In this document: positions 12,981-22,905 of the stretch, piece by piece | Position numbering within the stretch: position 1 is the first letter of the stretch | Layout of the letters: every line of letters begins with the position of its first letter | Assembly (NCBI RefSeq): GCF_963678635.1 | Contig: NC_087065.1 | Location: 4,728,209 to 4,792,208, forward strand | Direction of reading: 5' to 3' | Source of the DNA: Symsagittifera roscoffensis | Taxonomy: Eukaryota; Xenacoelomorpha; Acoela; Convolutidae | Length of the DNA stretch: 64,000 nt | Made by a program: the position numbers and the translations under genes | The notes under the pieces: generated by a model | The model's database searches: none | What the model was told of the DNA's origin: nothing | What the model saw: the letters and a program-made list of their open reading frames with translations, nothing else

Positions 12981-13710
12981 CAGTGCTGATTTAAATTAAC
13001 CGGACGAAAGCGTTAAACTTGAAACTTAAAACTCGTTTTTCTCAAATTGGGTTGAGTTTAGCTAAAAGCTTAAGAAGACAAAACTTGTTTAAAACTTTAG
13101 CAGAATTAATATAGTTTAATTTGTTTGCGGAATTCGGGCCCAAAACTTTACGCCAAAAATGGGTCATTTTGGCTTTTCTTAGTTAATAGAAAATTATGCC
13201 AAAAGTACCCGGCCGATCACAGACATAATTATATCAAAATGAGCCCCTTACGTAGCCCAACAAATTTTTAAGAAGGGTATATTCTCCAAAAAATTTGCAA
13301 ACCGTTTAAAAATTGTTTTTAACTAAAAAGTTGGTATTTTATATAGTAAAAACGACCTTTTTTGTATATCAAGCAAAAATACATTGATTTATACAATGTT
13401 TTGGAGAATATACTCTTCTAAAAGTTTGTTGGGCCATGTAAGAGGCTCATTTTGATATAATTATGTCTGTGATCGTCTGGGTACTTTTGGCATAATTTTC
13501 TATTAACTAAGAAAAGCCAAAACGAACCATTTTTGGGTTAAAATTTTGGGCCCGAATTCCGCAAAACAAATTACACCATATTAATTCTGCTAAAATTTTA
13601 AGCAAATTTGTCTTCATAAGCTTTCACCTAAAATCAACCCAATTTTGAGAAAAACGCGTTTTGAATTTCAAGCTTAGCTCGTTTTGTTCGGTTAAGGTAA
13701 ATCAGCACTG
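12981..13710. mobile_element. 730-bp fold-back MITE with TA target duplication
   Basis: Almost the whole element is an imperfect palindrome centred near 13345, with arms of about 350 bases. Its ends are CAGTGCTGATTTA and the inverse TAAATCAGCACTG. It is flanked by TA on both sides (12979-12980 and 13711-13712), the target duplication of Tc1/mariner-superfamily transposases. It has no coding capacity, so it must be mobilised in trans. It sits inside a Helentron-like copy, giving a clear nesting order. Confidence 0.85.
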
Positions 13711-13721
13711 TATTTCTAAGA

Positions 13722-14136
13722 AAGTGCCTGTTCATCTATAAGCGGCTCTAGATTTTATACTAATGGCAGTTTACGTTTGTTTTTCATCAAAAAGTTTGCC
13801 TTAAACTCTAAAATCGCAGGGTTGAATCTTTGGCTATAAAAACCAGAATTAGTATTTGATTTTCAAATACACAAACAAGACTGCTCGTATCAGGGCGAAG
13901 CCCTGAATGTTCCGACTGCTTTGTAAGGTTTTATGGAGCAGTAATATCATTAAAAATTAAATGTAATTAAATAAAAAAATTTTTTTTTTAAATTTGAATT
14001 TTTTTATGAAAATCATCCCCCCACACGCCATTTAAAGTACAAAAAGATAGATTCAGCTCCTTGTAACAATTCAATTATGGCAAATAAGCTTCTTTCAACC
14101 ATTTTGGAACGATTTTAAGACGGATTAACTCTCCGC
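13722..14136 (+). repeat. Inverted-repeat arm 1 (partner at 20320-20734)
   Basis: About 415 bases match the reverse complement of 20320-20734 almost base for base. The match covers both unique sequence (13722-13873) and the adjoining half of a Helentron-like element, so it is a segmental inverted duplication and not just two copies of one transposon. Beyond 14136 the two sides differ clearly. Confidence 0.85.
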
Positions 14137-14359
14137 TCACGGCTTAATAGCGCGAATAATATCGCGCGTTAGCTGTGCACAATTAGCCTTAATGACAACC
14201 TTTAAACCCACCTAACTTTACGAAAATCATCATACGTAGAATCTTTTTGATTTTGACCTAACGACAACGCAACCTTTTTGCTGATATAAGTATATCTTAA
14301 ATCCTAATTGAAAAGTCAAAAATCGCCAGGAGAAAAAAAACACCCCGAAAGTCGGAACA
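13874..14359 (-). mobile_element. Helentron-like non-autonomous element, full-length copy
   Basis: The copy runs from AACAAGACTGCTCGTATC with the perfect hairpin CAGGGCGAAGCCCTG (13891-13905) to CGAAAGTCGGAAC (about 14359). TTCCGAC next to the hairpin is the inverse of GTCGGAA at the far end, an asymmetric terminal inverted repeat. With a hairpin near one end and insertion in T-rich sequence, this matches Helentron-derived elements. An internal palindrome around TAATAGCGCGAA/TCGCGCG is shared by family members. Superfamily assignment is inference. Confidence 0.65.
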
Positions 14360-14593
14360 ATTATTCATAACAGAACAAGTTTGCTATGGCGGAGAAAAAC
14401 TTGCCATTCTTTGTTTAGGGTTTCGAAACCAAAGTTAATTCCCAGTTCGAATTCGTAGAAGTCTGAGAATTTATTGAAAAGCATACACGACTCAAATTGT
14501 ATCCCTTAGTTTTTGATAACATCAGCCTATAATGCATAGTTTGGCCAATATTTAATTTATCAAAAACTATCCGATACCAGGTAAAGAGCAGTT

Positions 14594-14632
14594 GAAACAT
14601 TTAGGGCTTTACCCTAATGCGAGCAGTTTTGA
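14594..14632 (+). mobile_element. Helentron-like hairpin-end fragment
   Basis: A short piece of the same family in the opposite orientation, with a diverged hairpin (TTAGGGCTTTACCCTAA) followed by GCGAGCAG. Only the hairpin end is recognisable. Confidence 0.5.
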
Positions 14633-15177
14633 TTTCATTTAGACCGTTTCCTTATTTTTTTGCGAAATTTGAAATAATTTTTTAGCAACATCTGCTTTAC
14701 ATGGAAAACCACGGACCAATACCTTCAGACCAATTCTAAATTTTTCATAGTGTAGAAACTAAACGATTTTTTTCTCGGCATTTCAATGATATATACGCCC
14801 TGAACTTACTAATAAAACAAAGTTCAACTTAATTTTGCTGTGAATTAGGTTTAAAAAAGCAAGATTGGCAAATTAATAGTAAATTAACAGCCTCAACCGT
14901 ACAATTTCTCCACAAATCAATTAACGGGGTATAAAATATTGGTTATTTTTTTAATTGACTTCGAGCGCAAAATAAATTGATCCAATTAAACAAAAAATTG
15001 ATCGAAACCAATTAATGATTGATATTTTAGGTCAATAACAGAATAAGATAGCTATTCAGTATAAAATTTTTTGTGCGGGAGTATATTCAGCGCGCTTGTT
15101 GGAAATGATTATTTTAAGCGGAATTATGCTGAAAATTAATACCTGCTTGAGAAGTACATTCTACGGTAGGTCACTTA

Positions 15178-15950
15178 GGGGGGGGGGGGGGGGGGAGATA
15201 CTTAATCACCCACGCCCAGCATTCTTTGCGATCTTTGACAAATCTTCAAGATTCATTGAAAAAATCTTGAAGAAAAATATTTCAAAAAAACTTGGTATGG
15301 TTGTGTCAAGAATCTTTAAGACCGGTAAAAAATCTTGAAGACAAAAAACAAAGGTTGCAAAGAACCTTGAAGACTTTACAAAGATTAGTTTGAAATCGGG
15401 GGTTGCGAGCGCTTCAAAAGGTAGTTCTAAAATATGTAAAATATGAGCTAAGAAATGAAGCATTGTGACCTTGAACTAACTAAATATTATCAGTGCAGAA
15501 CTCAATTTTTGATGTTAAGCACAAAAGCAATAATTCGATCAGAAGAAAACAAAAAAAAATAATAAAAATATAGATTTTTTGACAATTTTCTCAAACTTTG
15601 CTTCAATTCTTGTTAGTGGTACCTAAGTTTGCTGAAAAAATTTTTTCTCTCCTTAAAGTTTGCAAAACTGTGTATGAAATTTTAGAACTGATTTTTTTAA
15701 GAGTTCTTTAAAGATCGTTAAGAAACTTCTAAAAATCTTGAAAAATCTTGAAGATCTTTCCAAGATTTTAAAGAAAACTTCAAATTCGCTTGGTGGGCTG
15801 CAGAGCCATCATACAGGTTTCTGGAGATGTGTTTATGATTTTAGACGGTTAAAAGTTTTATCAAACATGTAAAAATTTTCAATGATTTTTTGCTATCTTT
15901 GATAAATCCTCAAGATTCTTCAAGATCTTGGCAAGATTTTCACGATGACT
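15178..15950. repeat. 18-base G run followed by AATCTTGAAG-rich repeat
   Basis: An uninterrupted run of about 18 G (15178-15195) is followed by about 700 bases with many copies of AATCTTGAAG or its inverse CTTCAAGATT (e.g. 15243, 15262, 15332, 15738, 15910). The G run is on the plus strand only. No coding sequence is supported. Confidence 0.6.
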
Positions 15951-16036
15951 AGACCTGGCCAGTCTAAAACGGTAGAAACTTAATTTGATTTCTCTCATGA
16001 CTGGGATCATTTTTTGTAGAGACTTGTACATTTGAG

Positions 16037-16430
16037 CAGGGGGGATCTAGGAATTTCTTGAGGGGGGAAGGGGCGGATTTTCAAAACTTTTTTGAAAATT
16101 TTGTCGGCTTTTTTTAGGTTGACCAAATTGAGCTTCCGAGCTCTTCCAAATCTTTGAAAAGACCTTGTTTTGGTCAAAATTTCAGCGCCTCAGCCAAAAT
16201 TTTTTATAAACAGTCCAAAAAGGCGTTTTTAGGCACTTTTAGGAAACGTTTGACCAAAAAATCGCGTTTTTTTTGTTGCGCTCCCCCCTCAAAATTAGTA
16301 TATATTGGCGCCAAATGCGCCTTTAGAAAATTTTTAGGGTCCGTCACCAAACTGCATATATCAAAATAGTATAAAGGTGGTACCCTTTGGGTCGGTAGGG
16401 GATCGAATCTCTGAGGGGAGGGGCGTCCGC
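16037..16430 (-). mobile_element. hAT-type MITE, diverged copy lacking one end
   Basis: The copy begins with CAGGGGGGATCTAGGA and is related, in reverse orientation, to the complete element at 29236-29645. Shared interior words include a GGCGCCAA stretch and GACGGACCCTAAAATTTT in inverse. The far end stops at GGGGCGTCCGCTCGAG instead of reaching the second terminal repeat, so no target duplication can be seen. Confidence 0.7.
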
Positions 16431-17191
16431 TCGAGTTTTTTTTGCTCAAGCCTACATTTTATAATTTTTGTTTCAGTTTTAACATTATGTAAAGCAATGC
16501 ATGACTCGTTGCTAACCATTTATGGAGTTTAATTATGATTAAAAATGTCAATCGAGGCAAACGTGTGATACATTTTTACGAAGGTTGATTTCTTTGTAAA
16601 TTTGGTGTAGGTAGGAGATGCCATAGGGCTATTTTTTTATTATTTCTTTCTTCTCTGATTGCCGACATATTTATTGACCTGGAAGTTACACTTACACCAT
16701 ATAAGAATAACTGTATACAAAATCAAAGATATCTGCTCTTATATTTCATTAATGAACACATTTTTGTTGAAATCGTATATGTATTCGTGCCAAATTGAAT
16801 AATTGAGAGGGTATTGATAGGAGAAATCTTCTAGCGGGTATGAAAGTGTGTTCAATGAATAAATAACAATGATCTAATAATATCATGCTAAAAATAGTCC
16901 AAGCTGAAGAGCAAGAACTCTGCTTAGGTAGGAGTACTTCTCAATCAAAAAATAGACAGAAAAAAGAATAGTTTTTACATCCAATTAAAATGCAAAAGCC
17001 CCCAAGCGAGCTTAATTTTATGGGCCAATGGGTTGTGTCTTTGTGAATTAAAGAAGAAATTAAGTATAGCAAACAAGCATTTATCCATTTTTAAATTCAG
17101 ACCTCAATTTTTAGTTAAGTCGCGACGGGTCGTTCGTTATATACCAACACACTTTTTTTCCTTCACAGAAGAAGCATCTAAAAGATTACGA

Positions 17192-17515
17192 ATGGCTTCT
17201 ATGACCGCACAAATTCAGACACAACAGGGTTCCAATAAAACCAACCAGGGTCAAAACAGAGCGAAGGGGGCATCTTCAGTCGCGAAGGGGAGCATCATCA
17301 TCAGCAGCAGCAGCAGATCAGGGGGGAATACATCAGGTCCGACGATGTCTGGCAACAACGGAGTGAGCAAATCTGGCAGAAACAGACCCCTTGTTTCTCT
17401 GTCACTAACTGCCGCCCACCCCTTATCCCCCCACAAGAGGGGGGTGAGTGTGGGCTTGGTGCTGATGCTCTCTTGTGCAATCAGCGTTTTCTTCCTCCGT
17501 CCAACAGGTGCCCAG
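17192..17515 (+). CDS. Secreted-peptide precursor candidate, exon 1 (signal sequence)
   Basis: The exon follows a pyrimidine-rich acceptor (TTCACAG, exon from 17169) and ends at a textbook donor, CAG|GTGAGA, after 17515. I chose ATG 17192 because it is the first in-frame ATG after the acceptor, giving 108 codons in phase 0. Residues 1-85 are Ser/Gly/Asn/Gln-rich. Residues about 86-104 are a hydrophobic segment (VGLVLMLSCAISVFFL) followed by RPTGAQ, which resembles a signal-peptide core and cleavage site. The N-terminal extension before the hydrophobic core is unusually long, so a type II anchor or an upstream exon is also possible. Exon 2 at 20921 is in matching phase. GC content is higher than in the surrounding DNA. 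Confidence 0.55.
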
Positions 17516-20082
17516 GTGAGAGCTGACTTCATAAGATCACTCGCACCAAAAAAAAATTCTGGAAAATTCACATGAAACAAATTTTTTTTAAAAAAATTCA
17601 ACTGCAACAAAAAAATCATCTGAGCTATTAAAAATTTACAGGCTAAATCAAATAATAATACCCATGTTGACATGAAAAAAAAATTCGAGTCTTACAGTTT
17701 TTATTTATAGAAAAAATTTTTATTATACAATTTCATGCAATTCTGTAGAACAAAGCAATTGGTATTAAAACAACTTGACCAACAAATTTTTCATGAAAAG
17801 AATTGTATGATAAACAATTGTCCCTAAATGAAAACACATATACGTTTTTTTAATTTTGTTGTGTATTTTTGTGTTTTGCCATTAAACACAGCAACCACGA
17901 ACTTTCTCAAATGGAAACAGTACTATAGTAACGCAGATTAAACATATGAAGATTTTTCAGGTTTCAAAACTTCAATTACAGAGGCTATAATAAAAACACA
18001 AATTGAGGTATGATAATGATTCAAAATCATTATCAGTAGAATTGAGATAAGAAAATACATTCAAGAAACGTAAATTCAAGATAAACTTCACGTAGTTTGA
18101 AATACAAAAACTCAGTTTTTTGTAAATAGCTTTAAAGCTTTTAATTGAAAAAATACAATGGTTGAAAATTGTGGCCTCTTATTTGGATAGATATAAACCT
18201 ATGTTAGCATCTTAAAAAACTTTGCGTAGTCATTAAAAATGAAAATAAAATGCAAAGAGTAAACGCATGAACAATAATTTCACTGTTATAAGTTTAGTAC
18301 AGGTCCCCGCAACGAGCGCCCATGTATCGTATTAAATTATATTGTCAGTTTATAACCAGTATCTAAGAAACTCTACTTACTCAATTATAATCCATTACAA
18401 ATGGGTTCAATTTTAATTTTTTATAACAATTTAAACCATTATAATCAATATTAATGGAATTTTTTGAAGGGTTTTACATTTTTCTTCTGAATAACTTTTT
18501 GCTGTTTGTTTAAGTTGCTACGTTTTTCTTAATCTGTATTTTTTTTATTTTTTGCGTTAGTTTTAATAAATTATTTTCTCGAGTTTTTGATTTCATGGCA
18601 GTTAAACATTTTGCTTAATTTATTTTACCACAACTTATTTGTCGCGAATGGCATTTGTTTTTTTAGCACAATCAGTGTTTAACATACAATATAATTTTTG
18701 TAGGTATTCAGCAGACTAAGGATTATAATCGGTTATCGAAGGTTTTGAATGAATTATTACTTTTTAAAAAGCACTCCTTTACTGTGGATTATCTTGATAA
18801 AATATTTGATTTCAGCATTGAAAAATAGGTTATAATGGATTTTTTTTCCAAAAAAATCAATTGTCATGACTATCATGATCTTTAAAGGATTATGATGAAA
18901 TATTTTTGTCTAGGAAATCCATTTTAACCAAATAAATCATTGGGCGCTCGGTGCGGGTCTGAAAAACCGAAAGGTTCAGACTAGTTTTATCATCGAGGCA
19001 ACCTTTTTGAATCTTCTTTAATTTTCGAGCCACTTCGCGAAAAAACTTCTGAGGCCAAAAACACATTCCGGGTAAGTTCTACAGGTTTGAACTCAAGACA
19101 ACAATACCTAAAATGACAAGAAAAAGGTTTTTAACAAGCAACTTGAACACGCATATATTTTTGGGTATTCTCAAAACTAATTTCTGATGACCATAGTGGT
19201 GGTTTTTGCACCAAAGGGAAATGAACGCTAAAAAACCTTATTGGTTATTAAAAATTTTTAGGACCTGCTCTTTTAGCAAAAATTACCAAAACTATATTAA
19301 GAAACGGAAAAATTTTAATCTATCAAAAGAGCTCGGAAACGAAGTGAAGAAAACGCTGAATTTAATTTTCGAAGCTTATAAAAAAATTCAATAAATTGTG
19401 CGTTGAATAATTAAACTAATGTCTTATTTTTTCGCATTCGCCAATTTTTTGTCATAAGATTCCTTCTTGCAAATACGTCTTCTTATCACATAATTGTATA
19501 TCGGCTTTAGCTTCATCGTTTTATGGATAATGTAGACCCTTCTAGGATGTTCTAGATTTTTTTCAAGGGAAAACATCTAATCTTTGATTTTAACGAAAAA
19601 ATTAACTGGAATGATCAATGAAAAAAGATGTTAATTAAGCTGAGAGTAGATAAAGTGTTAAAGGCTGAACAATCTCAATTCAAAACTAATCAGGCTTAGT
19701 TTTATAATTAGTTGATCAAAATTTTTTCATGTATGGAAAAGCGCTAATCATACTCTTTTCATGCAATTCCATAATTACAGAATGCATATAAAGTCTATGA
19801 TAGAGTTTTATTATATATATGAAAATTGTAATTTGATTTGCAATTGTCGATAAAAATTATTTCTTTTTTTTTATTACTATACACCAGCTTAAATGCCAAA
19901 ACAAGAAAAAAGATGCTCTAAAATTCCATGAAACTTTTTTAGCAAAGTGTATGAAAATTTTATGATTAGTTTTTTTACAGACCTTGTTTATGAAGTTAAA
20001 TGGCCAGCATTATTTGTGGTCTATAGAGATCAACTCGGAATGCAAATCGTTTAAAAAATCATTCAAGGGCCACCAAATTGTT
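17516..20082. other. Putative intron of the secreted-peptide gene, AT-rich
   Basis: Non-coding DNA between the two candidate exons, with dispersed CATTATAATCCATT-type words around 18360-18910. No additional exon with consensus borders was recognised. Confidence 0.45.
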
Positions 20083-20583
20083 TTTTTTCGACTATGTTCG
20101 AAGAAAATGACGGAATACTTCTGCTTTCCAGTCAAATTTCGACTTCTTAACTTGCAGTTTTTATCTATCATTTGAAAGGTACTGTTGTTATGAGATCAGA
20201 TTTAAAAAGATTTTCCAGCTGTGATTATTCTTTGAAAAGTTATGGGGGTTTAAATATTGCCATTTTGGCCAATTTGGGACAATTAACGCGCGATATATTT
20301 CGCGCTATTAACGCGTAAGCGGAGAGTTAATCCGTCTTAAAATCGTTCCAAAATGGTTGAAAGAAGCTTATTTGCCATAATTGAATTGTTACAAGGAGCT
20401 GAATCTATCTTTTTGTACTTTAAATGGCGTGTGGGGGGATGATTTTCATAAAAAAATTCAAATTTAAAAAAATTTTTTTTTTTATTTAATTACATTTAAT
20501 TTTTAATGATATTACTGCTCCATAAAACCTTACAAAGCAGTCGGAACATTCAGGGCTTCGCCCTGATACGAGCAGTCTTGTTT
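20083..20583 (+). mobile_element. Helentron-like non-autonomous element, full-length copy
   Basis: The 5' side starts near TTTCGACTATGTTCGAAG, a diverged version of the family end. It continues through ACGCGCGATATATTTCGCG and the CGTGTGGGGGG word, and ends with AGTCGGAACATT, the hairpin CAGGGCTTCGCCCTG (20551-20565) and ACGAGCAGTCTTG. Its right half belongs to the inverted duplication with 13722-14136. Confidence 0.65.
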
Positions 20584-20734
20584 GTGTATTTGAAAATCAA
20601 ATACTAATTCTGGTTTTTATAGCCAAAGATTCAACCCTGCGATTTTAGAGTTTAAGGCAAACTTTTTGATGAAAAACAAACGTAAACTGCCATTAGTATA
20701 AAATCTAGAGCCGCTTATAGATGAACAGGCACTT
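20320..20734 (-). repeat. Inverted-repeat arm 2 (partner at 13722-14136)
   Basis: Near-identical reverse complement of arm 1. The arm ends about 190 bases upstream of exon 2 of the secreted-peptide gene, with about 6.2 kb between the arms. Confidence 0.85.
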
Positions 20735-20920
20735 AATTATTCATTTAACAGATTGAGCTAAACTTAGAGCTAAACTTGTCGCGGTACTAGATAATTCGGT
20801 CGAAAAAAAAACAAATGAACAATTTTTTTCGCTTTAAACGAGGTGATTAAAATCAATATTATGTAAATAGCATGATTTAAAAAAAGAATAATTTCACCGC
20901 GAATTTTTTTTTTGCTTCAG

Positions 20921-21334
20921 CCTCTTTACGAGTCAGATATGTATTCCAACCTCGATTCCCCCTCCCCCACCCACATGAAGCGATTGAGGGGTGCCAGCGG
21001 CGGTGCGATGATGACCGGAAGTAGTACATTTCCCTTCCAAAGGGAGTACCCCTCAACCCCGACCTATTCCTTCAACGACCCCACCAATAGCTTCACTCGA
21101 TTGGCAGCACAAGCGGGGGCTTTTATTGAGGACCCCCTAATGGTGGGTGGGGGTTCTGGAGGCAGTGGTTACTCTGAGAAGACTTTCGGACGACCAGTTG
21201 GCCATAAGCGATCTGGATTTCTGAACGGGAAGAGATCTGCGTCAGAATTGAGAGCAGTTGAGATCTATCCATCCCAATACGCTCATCAGTCAATGAAATC
21301 CTGGCAGGAAAAACGATCGTTTCTCAATGGCTGA
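20921..21334 (+). CDS. Secreted-peptide precursor candidate, exon 2 with FLNG motifs
   Basis: The exon opens after a strong acceptor (TTTTTTTGCTTCAG|CCT) in phase 0, matching the donor at 17515, and ends at TGA 21332-21334. It encodes 137 residues rich in Ser, Gly and Pro. The C-terminus looks like a neuropeptide prohormone. KR-SGFLNG-KR (21206-21235) is a short peptide ending in Gly between dibasic sites. The last residues are KR-SFLNG immediately before the stop (21311-21334). Gly before KR or before the stop is the usual amidation signal, predicting SGFLN-amide and SFLN-amide. I do not recognise an established family with this ending. The motifs are visible; processing is inferred. Confidence 0.6.
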   Translation, partial: PLYESDMYSNLDSPSPTHMKRLRGASGGAMMTGSSTFPFQREYPSTPTYSFNDPTNSFTRLAAQAGAFIEDPLMVGGGSGGSGYSEKTFGRPVGHKRSGFLNGKRSASELRAVEIYPSQYAHQSMKSWQEKRSFLNG

Positions 21335-21719
21335 ACAGAACACGAAAGGCGTGCGAACAAATCAAACCAATCACATCAAATGACTGTACTACTGAATTAA
21401 GTGCTACACTCCAAACACCAACATAATTAATTGCTGAAATCTGTGAAATTCACACCTCGTTCACACCTCTCTTTTAAAAATCTAACTTCACATTTAAAAA
21501 TAGGCTTATTCTTTTGTGCAATGAAATGGATTTGTTGAAACACCTTTGCTATCTGTCTAATTGATGACAAAATTGATATGAGTTGACGTGTTTTCACTTT
21601 ACCCTCGCATCTATTTGACTAATTCTTTTCCCTTTTTACTTGGAATTGATCAATTGGATTGAATTGTTTCAAATTCTGGATAACATTTGAAAACGCAAAA
21701 TTCTACGAACTAAAAAGCA

Positions 21720-21725
21720 AATAAA
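21720..21725 (+). terminator. Poly(A) signal AATAAA downstream of the peptide gene
   Basis: AATAAA lies about 385 bases after the TGA, a plausible 3' UTR length. AT-rich DNA makes chance matches common. Confidence 0.35.
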
Positions 21726-22126
21726 TATCAATCAATCAATAAGTATGACGAACGACCGAAAAAAGCTAATCAAAGGTACTCATTAGCTAAGTGGCTATTA
21801 GCTAATTAGCTAAGGTCCTCTTTAAGGTAGGATAGGTAAAGGTAAAGTAAAAGTATTGGGCAATGATCACTCCTTAAATATACAAAACTTTTTTTCCACT
21901 ATCTGCTTGTTTTTGTTCAATTTTCATTCAAATTCAAAATAAAAAGGGTGTTTCTTTGATTAACATTGAATGAGTATCTCGTGAGAAAGTTGAATTCTTT
22001 AATCACACGCTGATCGATGATAGCCATCTTTAATTGATGATAGCCATTTAATTTAGCCAAATTGCGTTTTCGACAAAATAAATGCGTTTTAGTGAAAACC
22101 ATTTAAATTATGGGTGTATTTTCTTG
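21726..22126. other. Intergenic AT-rich sequence
   Basis: It contains a local palindromic run of TTAGCTAA words (21782-21812). Nothing else is supported. Confidence 0.4.
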
Positions 22127-22440
22127 GGTGCATAGACATTTGTGTCCAAGACATTTGTGTCCTTGACAAACCAGTCCGAAATGATAAATTTGTGTTAATT
22201 TCGTCTCTAATTTGCTGCGCGAAGTAGTTTCTGGTCTAAGTGCTCAGTTGCGTGGCCTTATCGATTTAATCCTTCCTATTGAGAGCTTATCAAATTAATC
22301 CGGTCATTAAGTAGTGTGGCAATAGCCTGGACAATTTTGGGACAATTTCGTCTGGGAACCAAATGTCTTGGACACTTTTTGCATTTTGGACTGTTTTTGC
22401 CGGGATATAAATGTCTGGGACACAAATGTCCTGACACGAT
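22127..22440. mobile_element. Candidate MITE with GACATTTGTGTCC inverted ends
   Basis: The left side carries GACATTTGTGTCC twice in tandem (22127-22163). The right side carries the inverse GGACACAAATGTCC-like motif two or three times (about 22362-22436). The inverted arrangement and about 310-base span suggest a MITE, but a clear target duplication could not be identified. Confidence 0.5.
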
Positions 22441-22840
22441 TTTCTTGAATTGACGCAACTTAAAGCGGGCAAAGATTTTTCGGCTAAATCATAAGTGCTG
22501 GCAAGGTTTGAAGTATCAAAAGAGATATATGCAATGAGTTTTTGCTCCGACTTTCGAAGAAAATGGAATATTTATGTTAGGTGTGGTTTTTTTATTCAGT
22601 CAATTTTAACCGATCGAATTAATAGCTTTCGACAAAAAAATTTTATACCCCATTGAAGTGTTGAACAAAGTTTTCATTTTCGGCATTGCTGAGGGCACTG
22701 TTGTACTTCGGCTTTGTTGTACTGCCCCATTGAGGCTAGCTAATCAGATCCGTCGTATTAATTTCGTACGACTCAACATTTCACACTTTGATATTGTCCA
22801 AAATTTAAAAGTTTTCAATATTTTATTTTCTTAAAAACTA

Positions 22841-22905
22841 TCCGATATGAACTAAGGGACTGTCGGAACATTCAGCGCTTTGCCCTGGTATACGAGCAGT
22901 CTTGT
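22841..22905 (+). mobile_element. Helentron-like hairpin-end fragment
   Basis: Contains CTGTCGGAACATTCAG, a slightly mismatched hairpin and ACGAGCAGTCTTGTT, the conserved hairpin end of the family. The body of the element is missing. Confidence 0.6.

Noticed and set aside
13178-13500. Candidate microRNA or structured RNA from the long hairpin near 13345
   Set aside because: The palindrome extends across the whole 730-base element with TA flanks, which is better explained as a fold-back MITE.
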